From the NCBI GenBank assembly GCA_022036555.1, contig CM039120.1, positions 7,168,179 through 7,232,178 on the forward strand: a DNA stretch of 64,000 nt, written 5' to 3'. Position 1 is the first letter of the stretch, and the number at the start of each line of letters is the position of its first letter. Source of the stretch: Microstegium vimineum (taxonomy: Eukaryota > Streptophyta > Magnoliopsida > Poales > Poaceae). A program made the position numbers and the translations under genes. Positions 36,980 through 49,181 of this stretch are shown in pieces. Below the pieces are notes generated by a model. It had not been told where the DNA came from. It searched no databases and saw only the letters and a list, made by a program, of their open reading frames with translations.

Positions 36980-37862
36980 CACTACAACTGATGCTATAAT
37001 TCAGTGTACTCACTTTCTTTATTCAGATTAGTTGATATTAGAAAGCCTACATGCGACCTCCCAGGAAAAGGCATCGAAGTCCATGTTTTTTTTGTGTGTG
37101 TTGGGTGTGTGTGCAAATCTTCTTTATGAGAGATTATAAATAATTACTGAATCTAAGTTTAGAATTTCTGCTTTGATTACAATTATTCAGTTATGGTTTT
37201 TGATAGCTAGTATTAGCTGGTATCAAAAGGGAAAGTGTGTAGTCAGCCTTCTCAGTTAATATAAACTGCAGCTCCAGCAGATTGATTACAGTATCACTCA
37301 ATGGTAACTTGGTAAGGAGTGGGTATTGAGAAAACCACCTTGACACTAGAGGGTTGCGCAATGTAGTAACAAACTCACAACTTCTTTTTTAGATAATGGA
37401 AAAAATATTCGGCTCCAAACCACAATTTTTTAGATAATGGAAGGGGCATCAAACCACGATTGTTACAAGGACAAACTAGGTCTCAGCAACAAGAAGTTTG
37501 GCATTACTATCTATACGGAAAATAAAGGGCCATCCATGAGTCATGAAGAACTCCATGGCTCTTGATGGCAGTAGCTGAAATGCCTTGACCATCTCCTCCT
37601 TTTGGTCTTCAAAGAGCTGCCATAGAGCCCAAAACCATAGCCAAACATCCGATTAACCAATCATCTAGTTATCAAAACTGGCTGGTGGTTTCTGGTAGTT
37701 TGAAGTTTTCGTACTGAACACTTACCAGTCCTTGGTTACTGCTTTACTTTGTTATTATTATTTTTTTTACTTCTTGCAGTTTACTTTCATATTTTTTGAT
37801 AGACGTGTAATTTCGTCATGGAAATTAATGGAATTCTTGGGATCATCCTGTTATGAAAAAAC

Positions 37863-37891
37863 GGGGGGGGGGGGGGGGGGGGGGGGGGGGG
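37863..37891 (+). repeat. Run of 29 G in CURT1-like intron 2
   Basis: Homopolymer of 29 G in the given sequence. Homopolymer lengths of this kind are unreliable in most assemblies, and the tract could form G-quadruplex structures. Confidence 0.8.
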
Positions 37892-38470
37892 AGATATGGA
37901 AGTACACGGAATGGTAAGAAACCTGAGTGCAGCAACTTTAAATAGTAATGCAGTGTGTCCACATCTTGGGATGTTACAAAATTAGAATACTTAGGTGAAT
38001 ATCTTCCTATGGTATGTCATCACTTTTTCCTTCTTAAAATGCCAGCCTATATTAATTTCCTTAAGCGTATCCCATCCAAAAGGTTCCAGAAATCAGAAAT
38101 ATGTAAAACATGGACCTAGGCCAGTACCAAAAACCAGTCTGTTACTGGTTACAAGTTTTGAGCTTCGTTATGGTGTTTGGAAACTGGAAAGTACCATCAC
38201 TTCTTGGTACTTCTAATTTTAAGAAAACTGGTTAGTAAAACTAAATTTATGGACTCAAGGGTATTGTGTCAATTTCCCCAACATACGTTCTTAATAAGCT
38301 CTCGTGTGTGGCGGTCTGTCGTTCTGTTCTGCTGGAGCCCGTACCAAAGGAAGCAGGAGGAGCTGTCACCCTGCTCTACTAATCCGATCCTATTGGGCTC
38401 CGATGCCCCTCCGCGGCAGACTGATCCACCTCCTTCGAATTAGGCCTCCGCCAGTCGATTGCCTGGTGGC

Positions 38471-38613
38471 AGGGGCGGATCTACATTCTGCACCACACAA
38501 AAATAAAAGAACAATAGTAACAGCTAAATTTTCACGATATTTGCACCCTCTATCACAAATTCTTGCACCCACAAAGCAAGCGCACCCACTCGGATTTGCT
38601 CTAGCTCCACCCC
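38471..38613. mobile_element. MITE with AGGGGCGGATCTA / TAGCTCCACCCC ends
   Basis: The left end AGGGGCGGATCTAC and the right end CTAGCTCCACCCC are a degenerate inverted pair of a type I recognise from grass intergenic DNA. It directly abuts the dead glucanase fragment on its right. Confidence 0.45.
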
Positions 38614-38639
38614 AACTTTGTGGAGTGTTGTTGCCGACC

Positions 38640-39030
38640 TGATCGGCTATGGAGCTTCGGCCGCCGCAACACTGCTGTCACCAGCTGCCCAAGTTCATGA
38701 CATTGAGATGTGCCATTGCAAAGCAGGCGGCATACATGACCGCATTAAAGACGTTGGTGTCCACAACCTTCTTGTTTCACTGCAATGGCTGGAACAACAC
38801 GAAGTCCAGCGGGATCATGCCATTGGAGCGTGTGTACTCATAGAGTCTTAGTCGTAGTACACGTTGAGCATGAGCGGTGACCTCGTGGACAGCAGGAACT
38901 TGAGCTGTTGAGCATCGCCATAGATGTTGGTTGAGTACGGTGAGGAGATCTTGATGATACCGTTCGATCGCCGCGGCCACCAACGTGTTCTACAGGTAGC
39001 GCATGGCAGGCATGAGCAACATCTGAGAGC
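38640..39030 (-). pseudogene. Fragment of a GH17 glucan endo-1,3-beta-glucosidase gene
   Basis: On the minus strand, across several frames, it reads LLMPAMRYL(stop)NTLVAAAI, then IKISSPYSTNIYGDAQQLKF, then LLSTRSPLMLNVYYD(stop), then YTRSNGMIPLDFVLFQPLQ(stop), then NKKVVDTNVFNAVMYAA. The order and motifs match the centre of family GH17 beta-1,3-glucanases (IKVSSPHS, SPxMxNVYPY, VPLDxALFxPL, DAxxDAxY), secreted enzymes that hydrolyse callose. At least three stops and two frame changes make it dead. Both ends of the protein, and the catalytic glutamate region TETGWP, are missing. No splice sites are visible inside, so whether it came from a genomic or retro copy is open. Confidence 0.7.
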
Positions 39031-40307
39031 ACCTTGGATCTTTAATGTTGAAAGACATCGTGTGAAATTACCTAGGTGTCCTTTAGTTTTTTTAGAAAAA
39101 TCAGAAAATACCAGAAAATAAATGGTAATTGTCCCACACATTTTGGTACTGTACCTTCCTATTTTGTACTTCACGGCACCTTTCCCTTAGTACTTCCTAT
39201 GTTCCACTATCCGATCTTTATCAATGAACGGTACATGTTTTTTCAACCATTGTAAAACTTGTAACCAGTTTTATATTGGCCAAAATTAAATTCAAGATTC
39301 GTTACTGTCTGGTAGCCTGCTGACATTTTCATGTATTGTCATTAATTGAACAAGAAACCATGATTAGTTTATTATTGCTATATCAGATTGTAGATAGAAT
39401 AAATATTGGAAATGCCTAAATACGGAGTATTAGTCTAGATAGACATGTGACTTTGGTAATAGATTTCCAACACAAAAACTTGTTATCTGTAGGGTGTAAG
39501 TATGACAAAGGTTGTTGGTTGTGAACACTATTATTAGTTTTACAGTATCATACTTCAATTAGTTTGAGTAAAAGAAAGAAAGGTACAGTTTTTTCTCAAA
39601 AAATTCAAACCAAAATTCGAAACTTTAATTAAAATTTAGCAAGTCGGTATTAATTTACTGGTCCAGGCCAACCTGGTTGGTTATTGATGGCAACCAAATA
39701 GTAACCACTGTTTTTGTACTTCCTGATCTTATGGGATGGATCAAGCAAGGATGCTGTTTTCGATGGCTTACTAGTTACATGATAATTCTAATTTCTAAGT
39801 GCTATTTTTTTGCAGTTGGACTCTGACAAATCATATTCTGCTCTCGTATATGGCACATCTGCTGTTGTTGCAATTTGGATATCATCAATTGTGGTTTCTG
39901 CACTTGATTCAGTCCCTTTGGTATGTAGCTCTCGCATCTCTGCATATGTGATATTATATTTCCAATACTTGAAATAGCAGTAAATAAGTATCACCAACAT
40001 CATACGAAATTGAGATCATTGATAGTTTGAGCCAAATAAAATGATCATTGTTTTCGATGACCAGGTTCCTCAGGTGATGGAAGTTGTTGGTCTTGGCTTC
40101 ACAATTTGGTTCACATCAAGATATCTGATCTTTAAGGTGATTACTTATTTACTTGTGCTCCATTAACCATTAGAAATATGGGTGCCTGTTCAATGCCTCC
40201 AGTAGTGATATTTTGATGTTTTTTTGTGTGTGCAGGAGAACCGTGATGAACTTATCACCAGAGTCAGCTCCGTCAAGAAGCAAATTTTAGGGTCTCATGA
40301 CAACTGA

Positions 40308-40734
40308 GCGTCTCTCTTACGTCATGTTCTGTTAACTGGTACTGAGTTTGAATGAAGATGTGTCTTTTTTTGGAATAATCAGTACATTTTCGGACTTCCC
40401 CTTAAGATTTTACTAATCGAAAGGTGGTAGTTGGGTTGGCACGGTGTTCTTTGCGTTGATTCCAACTAATTTGTCAGTGCAGGGCTGCGATGACGTGTTG
40501 TTATGTGCGATTTTCTTTGCATGCTTTGCGGTTGCGGGCCCGTTGAGGCGGCTATCAATTCTGTATTCCTATGACGGTATGACCCGGACACCCGGCTTCT
40601 GGTTGGTGCTGAAAATGTTGGTTTGGGCCGCCACTCGCCAACCAATTGTCTGAACATACAAAGTGTTGGTGTTCTGTTGCTCTTGCTGTTCTGTTCTGTT
40701 TGGTCAATGTAATATGCTCCCTGCTACAGAAAAT
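40308..40734 (+). other. 3' flank of the CURT1-like gene
   Basis: Probable 3' UTR and spacer. No gene. The first 150 bases are T-rich with no certain poly(A) signal. Confidence 0.35.
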
Positions 40735-40845
40735 CGCTTGTTCGTTTTGGTGGTTGATAAGACAGCTGATGTCGTTTTTGACTGTTTTTCTGCGAGATAA
40801 AAACACTGTTTCAATAAGTTGGCTGATAAGCAAAGCGAACAGGGC
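40735..40845. mobile_element. MITE, GCTGATAAG family
   Basis: Left end CGCTTGTTCGTTTTGG, right end CAAAGCGAACAGGGC, an imperfect inverted pair with GGTTGATAAG/GGCTGATAAG inside. Related in sequence to the element at 23447-23568. Confidence 0.5.
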
Positions 40846-42044
40846 ACAGACCCAGTTTTCCTGTTTCGGCTGTAGCATACAGTTTGGTGTTTGACCCTTG
40901 AGATTGCAGAAAGTTAAGGTCAAAGGTAATTGTTTTATTTAGAGAGCCATGGAGCATTTGGAATATGGAAGGGATCCGTTAGCCCGCCGGATTAGGGAGG
41001 AGGCATTGAGATAGAGGTAGCTTGACTAAACGGCCATTAGCGTTTGCATAAGGCAAAGTGTAAGGATCTCTGACCACTAGAGACGCGGTTGAACATCCAA
41101 GATGCATCATAAACTACTGGCAGGACAAAGGGCAAAGGGGCAACACAAACAGTGCGGAGGGGGTGGGTGTCTGTGGCTATGGGGCCCACTAGGAGGACAG
41201 AGCTGGAAGAGGAGAGTTTTTTTACAAGAATAGGACAAACGAACGCAAGTGCCATCAAAATCGTTGGTCTCAAAGAAACAAATAGAGAACGTAATAAACA
41301 AAGCCTATAACTCAAACCACAAGAATTCGACGGCGACCAGCATTTGGTGTTTCGACAACAGAAGAACCGTGAGGAACCAGCCAGCATTTCAAGCTGAGGG
41401 TCTCATGACAAGCCGTCACCCACACCCACACCCACAGGTTGTTTGCTGCATTCGCTCCCTCCCTTTCCGGTCCTAGTGTCGCCGTCGACGAGCTCGAGAG
41501 CAGCCGATCTCCAGAAAAATAGGAAGCTGCAACTGGCGCAAGAAAACACGAACGCGAGGCGCAAATATCTCCCCGCGAGATCCTCCGCTTTTAGCTTCGT
41601 GCGGACCCTTTGTCACCCGTCCCTGCACGAAAAAGATCCCCGGGCCCACTAGCCATCCGTGCAGGCCCAGCCAGCCACCACCAGCTCTTGGGGCGTCCGC
41701 GTCTCCCGTCTCCACCGCTGAGATTTTTCTCTCCCAGTCCCCAATTCCTCAGCCCCTGTACCATGTAGTGATACCGAGTCTACCACTGGCAAGTGGGGTA
41801 CCGTACCTGGGAGTGTCTGACAGGTGGGGCACTCAGCTGACATGGACCATCTCTTCCTCCTTCGTCTTCCTCTCCAGATAAAGCCAAGCCCAGCGAGGCC
41901 AGCAGCTCCGCCTCGTGGACTCCTCCCCCCACAAAACTAAACCCTCGCTTTGGAGACGCGGAGACGCGTTAGCCCGAGTCCGAGAGGCGAACAAAGCGAG
42001 GGGCCTAAACACCACCACCCCCTGCTGCAACGACGCCGCCGGCG
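40846..42044 (+). promoter_or_regulatory. Intergenic region and upstream leader of the plastid PGI gene
   Basis: No gene seen. It contains an ACCCAC repeat at 41418-41435. The 200 bases before the ATG are GC-rich and free of upstream ATG codons in strong context. Core promoter elements could not be fixed. Confidence 0.35.
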
Positions 42045-45000
42045 ATGGCGTCCATCTCCGGCGCCGCGGCGCCGCCATCGTCCGCTGTATGCCGGCTGCG
42101 GCTGCGCCGGCACCTCCTGCTCCGGCCCTCTCACCTCCGCCTCCGCGCGCCCCACTCCATCGCCGACCTCTCCCGCTCCTCGAACTCCTCCAATTCCGCC
42201 CCGACCCCGGCCCAGCCGCTGGGCTCCACCGGGGCGGAGAACGGCAGCGGCGCCAGCGTCCGCGCGGTGGAGAAGGACCCGGTCAAGCTCTGGGAGCGCT
42301 ATGTCGAGTGGCTCTACCAGCACAAGGAGCTCGGCCTCTTCGTCGACGTCAGCCGGATGGGGTTCACCGAGGACTTCCTGCAGCAGATGGAGCCGCGGAT
42401 GCAGCGGGCCTTCGTTGCCATGCGGGAGCTCGAGAAGGGCGCCATCGCCAACCCGGACGAGGGTCGCATGGTGGGCCACTACTGGCTCCGCGATCCGGCC
42501 CTCGCACCCAACTCCTTTCTCCGCAACAAGATCGAGACCGCTCTCGACAGTATCCTCGCCTTCTCCCAAGATGTCATCTCTGGCAAGGTCGCTGCAACAT
42601 TTTCCATTTCTGTTTGCATATACATACTTGCAATTGCTCCTGCTGCAGAGTTCGAATTGGAATTGCATAGCATGCTTGGTATGATGTGCCACTATACCAT
42701 TTTTAGCTCCATCCATTAGTGTCTAGACTGTCAGTGAAATAGTGCCAGTTTTGCATGTATATCATATATACGCTTATGACTGAATCAAAGCACCTGAAAC
42801 AATTTTGGGGACGAGATTTTGAAAGGAGCTGATTACAAGTGTCTCTTTGTTTTTATATATGTTGTCCTCAAGCCCTGTTTTACAAAATGTCGGGATATGC
42901 CATCACGAGAGAGCTTAGAGCAGACATGTGTATAATCTTCTAACATTATACTGAAGATTTGGAATTGTAGGAAACTAGATCCTGTTCAATGTTGTCGACG
43001 TATTGTATTACTTGAGCCTTATGGCCAGTTTATATAGGAGCGCATAATTTAGGAGCAAGTACTCTAACGGCATGATAAGTGCATAGTGCAACAGATAGGT
43101 TCTATGTATCTTATTGAGGCTTTTGGTACATTTCTTTTTGTGCTTATGTCTTATAACACGGTATTTCGTGTGAATGCAGATTCAATCCCCATCTGGTCGT
43201 TTCACTTCAATTCTCTCTATAGGAATCGGAGGGTCAGCTTTGGGCCCTCAATTTGTTGCTGAGGCACTTGCACCTGATAACCCTCCACTGAAGGTATGCC
43301 CCTAAGTCAGAATCCGAGCAATCCATGGAAATTGCATTTGTCTATCTTTTGTATTTAAGATGTCTTGTCAGTTGCAAGATATAACCCTAAACTCTTATTA
43401 TGCTTGATTTCTAGATAAGATTTATTGACAACACCGATCCTGCTGGGATTGATCATCAAATTGCTCAACTAGGACCTGAACTGGCAACTACTCTTGTAAT
43501 TGTCATTTCTAAGGTACATAAGCATCTCAAACTTGCTTATTTTGTCGTATATTCTCCCAGCTGCACCATGAACTTATTGTTCAATTTTGCATAGAGCGGA
43601 GGCACACCTGAAACCCGCAATGGTCTACTGGAAGTACAGAAAGCCTTCAGAGATGCGGGGCTGCAATTCTCGAAACAGGTTTTGACCTCAGGTTCTTGTT
43701 TGTTTTGTATAATTCTGTCACAACTGGTTCATTGGCAATTGGTTTCTGTTGCTTGGTTCATGCACTGTTACCACATCCTTGATATATGACTAAGCAATTT
43801 GTTATCTGAGAGCACGGTCTGCTTTACAGGGTGTTGCAATTACTCAAGAAAATTCTCTGTTGGATAACACTGCCAGAATAGAGGGATGGTTAGCTCGGTT
43901 TCCTATGTTTGACTGGGTTGGTGGTAGGACTTCAGAAATGTCAGCTGTGGGTTTACTTCCAGCTGCATTGCAGGCCAGTGCTTTCCCATTTTTCCTGTAT
44001 GATGATTTCATTCACACGCTTTGAAATTAACTTCTAAGGGGTTGTTTTCAGGGTATTGATATCAAGGAAATGCTAGCTGGTGCAGCTTTAATGGATGAGG
44101 AAACCCGGAACACTGTGGTATGGCATTGTTAAGAACACGGACAACTTACAAACCATGGTATGATTATCTATTGAAAATGTGTCATGTCAAACATGTCTAT
44201 CTTTTAAACAGGTTAAAGAAAATCCAGCAGCATTGCTTGCATTATGTTGGTATTGGGCATCAGAAGGGATAGGCAATAAGGTTTGCAGGATCATTGATTG
44301 CAGCATCTTCTAATCGATGAATGTTGTTCTTACTTTCCGTACTGTTTTGTATTTTCCTCTCTCAGGATATGGTTGTACTTCCTTACAAGGATAGTTTGTT
44401 ACTTTTGAGTAGATATTTGCAACAACTTGTCATGGAATCTCTTGGGAAAGAATTTGACCTGGATGGCAACCGGGTAAAAAGCCTTTCATATTCTATTCAG
44501 TTTACTGTACTTAATGTTTTTGAACTGCTAGATTTTGGATTTTATATTATCACTATGCTTTGTTTGACATGGAAATTTCCAATGTCAGGTTAATCAAGGG
44601 CTAACTGTATATGGTAACAAAGGAAGCACTGACCAGCATGCGTAAGTGTGTGCTAGTTTTTCTGCACTAATTGTAGTTAAATTGCAGAGTCTAATGAATT
44701 ATTTCTGATCACAGTTACATTCAGCAGTTGAGAGAAGGTGTACACAACTTCTTCGTTACTTTTATTGAGGTCTTGCGTGACAGGCCTGCTGGTCATGATT
44801 GGGAGCTTGAACCTGGAGTCACATGCGGTGACTATTTATTTGGGATGTTGCAGGTCAACCTTGAACTTTAAAGAGATAAAATTATGTTGATTTGTCTGTG
44901 ATAGAGATAACAGAAGTTTACGATATTTTGCAGGGAACACGTTCTGCTCTTTATGCAAATGACCGGGAGTCTATCTCTGTTACTGTGCAAGAGGTAACTC

Positions 45001-46311
45001 CTAGAGCTGTTGGAGCACTGGTTGCACTTTATGAACGTGCTGTGGGGATTTATGCTTCTTTGGTAAATATCAATGCCTATCATCAGCCTGGTATGCCTCT
45101 CAGGCTCTCATGACAAAGTAATGTAGTTCTATAATTAAGCTATTTGCTGTATGCATTTATGTGTGGGCTATATGATTTACAGGTGTTGAGGCTGGGAAAA
45201 AGGCAGCAGGAGAAGTATTGGCCCTTCAGAAAAGGGTGCTGACTGTGTTAAATGAGGCCACGTATGGAACTTCTGATTTATGTTCTTTCTGTTTCTCTGT
45301 GAAGTGATTGGTTATGCATAGTACTTTTGGAGCATATTTGTAGTTATGATGCTTTCAAAATGTATTTCGTTGGATCATTAGGTGGGTCTTTGCTTTGAGG
45401 AACCATCATATTCTCACTCACTTTTTTGTTTGGTTTATGGAGTGGAATAGATTCATCCACCACCACCATATCCCTTGCAAACTAGTAGTAATTAGTACAA
45501 ACATGAGGAGGGCTATACTCATTGTGGCAATGCCCATTTCTCCTTTGGGATTCTCTAAGAAGGCATTTTAGATGTTCAAATTGATTTAGGTTTGAAAAGT
45601 TTTCCTAGCTGAAAGTCACAATTGACGGCTTATTGATAATTATCATGTGGGCATGGGGCTGCATAATTACAAATAGCGTCCTGCTGGTTTTACAGTTACA
45701 TATCCTGAGTCAAAAGTCAATATTCTTACAAAGAAAGAAACATGTGGATTGTACTAAAGTATAACTCAACCTTTCCTTACTCATGAAACAATTTTTATTG
45801 TTTCCAAATTCCAATTTCTTTACATGATGTAGACCCTCACAACACACACCCACACACACTTAGTTTACACATAACTGCATTTTACTTCCCAATTGATTTT
45901 GATTAATGTTGTATTGGAGTTACTGGATTGCTTGTTGATTCATGCACTTGTTGTCTCCCAGCTGCAAGAACCCTTGTGAGCCATTGACCATAGATGAAAT
46001 TGCAGATCGCTGCCAGAGCCCTGAAGATGTAAGTTTCACCTTTGTGCTCCCTTTGTTTGTTCTGACCACATGTGCCTCCCATCTATTGGCATCCCTATTT
46101 TCATCTACAGAATTACAGAAACATAAGTTTTTTTTTCCTCTGTAACACATCCCAACGTTTGCTTCCTCAGATTGAGATGATCTACAAAATAATCCAGCAC
46201 ATGGCTGCTAACGACAGAGCACTTATAGCAGAAGGCAGCTGTGGGTCTCCTCGCAGCGTTAAGGTGTACCTCGGTGAATGCAATGTAGACGAAGATATGC
46301 AGGCCGCATAG
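42045..46311 (+). CDS. PGI1: Glucose-6-phosphate isomerase, plastidic
   Basis: Exons: 42045-42587, 43180-43293, 43415-43513, 43595-43678, 43830-43973, 44052-44117, 44212-44280, 44366-44473, 44589-44641, 44715-44853, 44934-45090, 45183-45261, 45962-46028 and 46171-46311; 620 aa. It interconverts glucose-6-phosphate and fructose-6-phosphate; in plastids this feeds starch synthesis. The first 60 residues are Ala/Ser/Arg-rich with few acidic residues, a transit peptide. SIS domains follow: [17 protein letters not shown] (about 195-211), [12 protein letters not shown] (about 251-262, sugar-phosphate binding), [40 protein letters not shown] and [19 protein letters not shown] (about 417-435, His 426). 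The [10 protein letters not shown] form is that of cyanobacterial/plastid enzymes, not the cytosolic type. All junction phases close. Intron 5 begins GC rather than GT. The symbol follows the Arabidopsis plastid enzyme. Confidence 0.96.
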
Positions 46312-46400
46312 ATTCCAGGTCTGGATCCGTGTAAAATTGTTGAAATAAATCAGGAGCAACACGATAGCGATGTTGATGTGCCATTAGTTTCTTGTTTGGT

Positions 46401-46519
46401 GGTGCTTGCACACCATTGCCACAACGATGTATTTTAGAATTTGATTTTTTTTTTCCTTAAAACACAAAAGGTGCTTGCACACAATTGCCGCAACGATGTA
46501 ATTTAGAATTTGATTTTTT
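46401..46519 (+). repeat. 50-bp direct repeat in the PGI 3' UTR region
   Basis: GGTGCTTGCACACCATTGCC...TTAGAATTTGATTTTT at 46401-46450 is repeated at 46470-46519 with about three substitutions, with a T/A-rich spacer of about 19 bases between copies. It starts 90 bases past the stop codon. Confidence 0.8.
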
Positions 46520-47060
46520 TGGTCCCTTGATATAAAATACAAAATACAGACAGAGAAGGTGGTGTACGCTCGCGCTCGTCATATATCATCGCGATCGCTT
46601 CAACCGCCAACACAACACGCATCTTCCATCCGAATATCCTTGGCTAATCTAAAGATCTGCATTTACCAAAAAAAAAAGTGCCAGCAGATATGGACCTCGA
46701 GCGGGTAATGTCAAGGATTTTCGTTTTGCTTGATACGGAAAATGGTATATACTAATTATTTCGGATGACCAAAATAAAGTTCTGGCAAAAAACAAGGTTG
46801 TTCAAACCAAGGCAATATTTACAGTTGTGCAATACAAATGCTGCTTTGGGCTAAGAGGTGCTTCTGTTGATGAAGTTGTGGAATAGCACAAATGCCAAAT
46901 TAGCAGTCGAACTCAACTGGGAAATCATGATCGCACTGGCAAACGCATATTACAGCATAAGAATAGACTAAACAAATGGTTTAAGGCTTTATACAACCTT
47001 TTTAGCTGAACAATGGAAAAGCACACGCAAGCAATTCTACCCTAGTTGTTGACACAATAT
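46520..47060. other. Spacer between convergent genes
   Basis: Holds the end of the PGI 3' region and, on the minus strand, the 3' UTR of the unknown-function gene. No gene seen. Confidence 0.35.
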
Positions 47061-49181
47061 TCAAAGAAACTTGGATATCACACGGCAGGAAGTCCGAAAT
47101 GCTGTAGTTGCGACCGTAAGTAATGCTCGATTATTATAGACCCTGCATGATAGGGTTCTAAAACAGTTAGCGTAGCTATATAGAGATTATTAGGAAGCCA
47201 AGCTAGCAGACCCCTATTTATTTTATGGGAAGAATAATGCTTTACAAAAATATTACTGTCCAAGGTTAGTGCAATAATAACTTACCCAACAGCAGTGGCG
47301 CCCCATGAAGCTACATTATAAATGACTTTCGTTCCATCCCATGTCTTCCGGATTTTACTTTTCTTCTTTTCAGCTGAAAACGTCTTCCTAAGCGCTGGAA
47401 CATGAACAGTCAAAAAGTTTAACATCAGAATATCCAATAAAAACTATTTCACCGTTCGTTTAAGAGAAGAAAAAGTAAACCTTTCTGAAGTTGATCAGGA
47501 GACAGGTCCTGCACAAACATGAAATTCACACATTATAAATATATAAAGCATCTCTTGTACAAGATGCAGACATGAAACTCCTCACTCAGCATGATGATCC
47601 CATCAGGTGAAGAAAATAGCTACCTCAGTCCTCTTAAGTGATAGCAAGTATGCAGCCATAAAGGAAGTGATCCCATCAACCACATCCTCCTGCTTAACAA
47701 GAACATATCCATCATCTGAGTCTCCATCTTCCCACAAATCCACTGACTTTATTATATCCCATGATGTATCAGGTTCAACTGTGCCAAAGAACAGAGAAGT
47801 TTTCAAAGTACAGTGGTTACTATTTAAAGAAAAATAGAGTGGAAAGAACATATCTGAGTTTATATACACTACAAAAGTAATTTGAGCCGGCCATTTTTAT
47901 CATCTCTTATGTAAGGAGTACTTTTTAGTAGTAATAATATATTCATCCCGCAGAGGCTTACCTGCACCACTCTGATCTACTGGCTTCTGAATACCATTAA
48001 GGTTTTGAAGGAACTCGAGCGATCCAACCTTAGATTTAAGAAGGTCACACATCTGCTAGGTAAAAAGCAAGTTGTTTTAATTATAGGGTAGCTTCAGAAC
48101 ATAATAAACCATGTGGAAAATATTGTCTCTACTTTGTCACTCCAAAGAGATTTCTGTAAGGGTCGTGACCATGAGACTGTTCAGCCCACATTCCAGATAG
48201 GAAGCTGGAAACACATATTAGGGATACTGGCATACTGCAGACATGACTTCGCCTAAACTACTGTTCTTGCAACATCTTGGAAATATTTATTTACAAGAAT
48301 CAAGAACGTTCTAATATCTGATTCTGTACCGCTATTTCCGGACCTGGCACTAAACTATTAATAACATCACTGGCAGAGCAGATAACAAAGGTAGTCACCG
48401 AAGACAACTGCACTATAAATCAACATCAAACTGGCAGTAATGCAAGTATACACATAATAATTTCTATTGACGACAGATACCAAAGGTGGACAACAGCTTC
48501 CAACATGCTAGTAACGATAAAAATCTGACTTATGCTGAATGCTTATGCTGATTTGTTGTGAGAGGAAAATACTATTTGTTCGCTGAAAAGTAGTGCTGAT
48601 GAACATGACCAGATTTAGTCTCACCACAGCACAGAAACAGTGTTACATATTTACAGTACTGATGAAGTAATTTCGAGCTGCGCATCCACTGCAGGTCCTC
48701 AGATATTTATGAAGTGTTTAGTTTCAATTTGTAGTGCCCAAACTTAAAATTGTAGCTAATTCAGTTGAATTACGCAATTTACCAATTCAGTTACACGTGT
48801 TGCAACGACTTATACTTCGGAAATCCAAATCCTAGTTCCCGGCACCCTAGACGTCCCCAGAAGAACTCGTGGGGGATCAAGACGCCTCCTGCTCACCTGT
48901 GCCGTATCGTAATCGGAGTCACTCGCAACCGAAGACGTCGCCACGTCATCTCCATCGACACCGACATCTCCCTTGCGGCCCTCACCCTCCGGCGGGGCTG
49001 CTGCGGTGTCTGTGTCTTCCGAGAGAGAGACGCCAAGATCAGCGTCGGCATCGCGCAGCATCTCAACCGCCCGCTGGACCTGCACCAGCACCTCCTCCAG
49101 CGCCTGCTTCCGCACCCTCCTTACCTCCGGCGACAACCGGCGCGCCACAGCCGGCGAGGAGGAGGTTGGCGAGGGCTCCAT
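47061..49181 (-). CDS. Conserved plant protein of unknown function
   Basis: Exons on the minus strand: 48897-49181, 47962-48052, 47624-47778, 47481-47508, 47286-47394 and 47061-47142; 249 aa. I recognise it as a plant-conserved type but know no function. Residues 1-95 are acidic, Ser/Asp-rich and probably disordered, with one basic, possibly coiled stretch (VRRVRKQALEEVLVQVQRAV). Then come KVGSLEFLQNLNGIQKPVDQ, the strongly conserved WEDGDSDDGYVLVKQEDVVD and GITSFMAAYLLSLK, DLSPDQLQKALRKTFSAEKK, KIRKTWDGTKVIYNVASWGA and a tail with TTAFRTSCRVISKFL. No signal peptide; no certain membrane helix. The fourth exon is only 28 nt. All phases close with GT-AG introns. The last exon was found by frame-matching the tail after a 143-nt intron. 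The gene converges on PGI; nothing in context hints at a role. Confidence 0.85.

Larger units (their letters stand above)
35707..40307 (+). pseudogene. CURT1-type (CAAD domain) thylakoid protein, frameshifted in exon 2
   Basis: Exons: 35707-35791, 35885-36104, 39816-39920, 40065-40136 and 40236-40307. CURT1 proteins are small plastid proteins with two membrane helices and an amphipathic tail that bend thylakoid membranes at grana margins. The N-terminus (MALAARAALVRILPP) is transit-like. The mature part has GEPASWGVLNQIGVE, then two hydrophobic segments (ALVYGTSAVVAIWISSIVVS and VVGLGFTIWFTSRYLIF), then ENRDELITRVSSVKKQILG. The best fit is the CURT1D branch. Exon 2 is 220 nt where 218 would keep the frame: GTGGAGGAGAGAAGG near 36031-36044 looks like a duplicated GA. 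As written the frame ends soon after exon 2; without the extra GA the protein is 183 aa with every other junction in phase. It may be an inactive allele or an assembly error. Confidence 0.82.
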
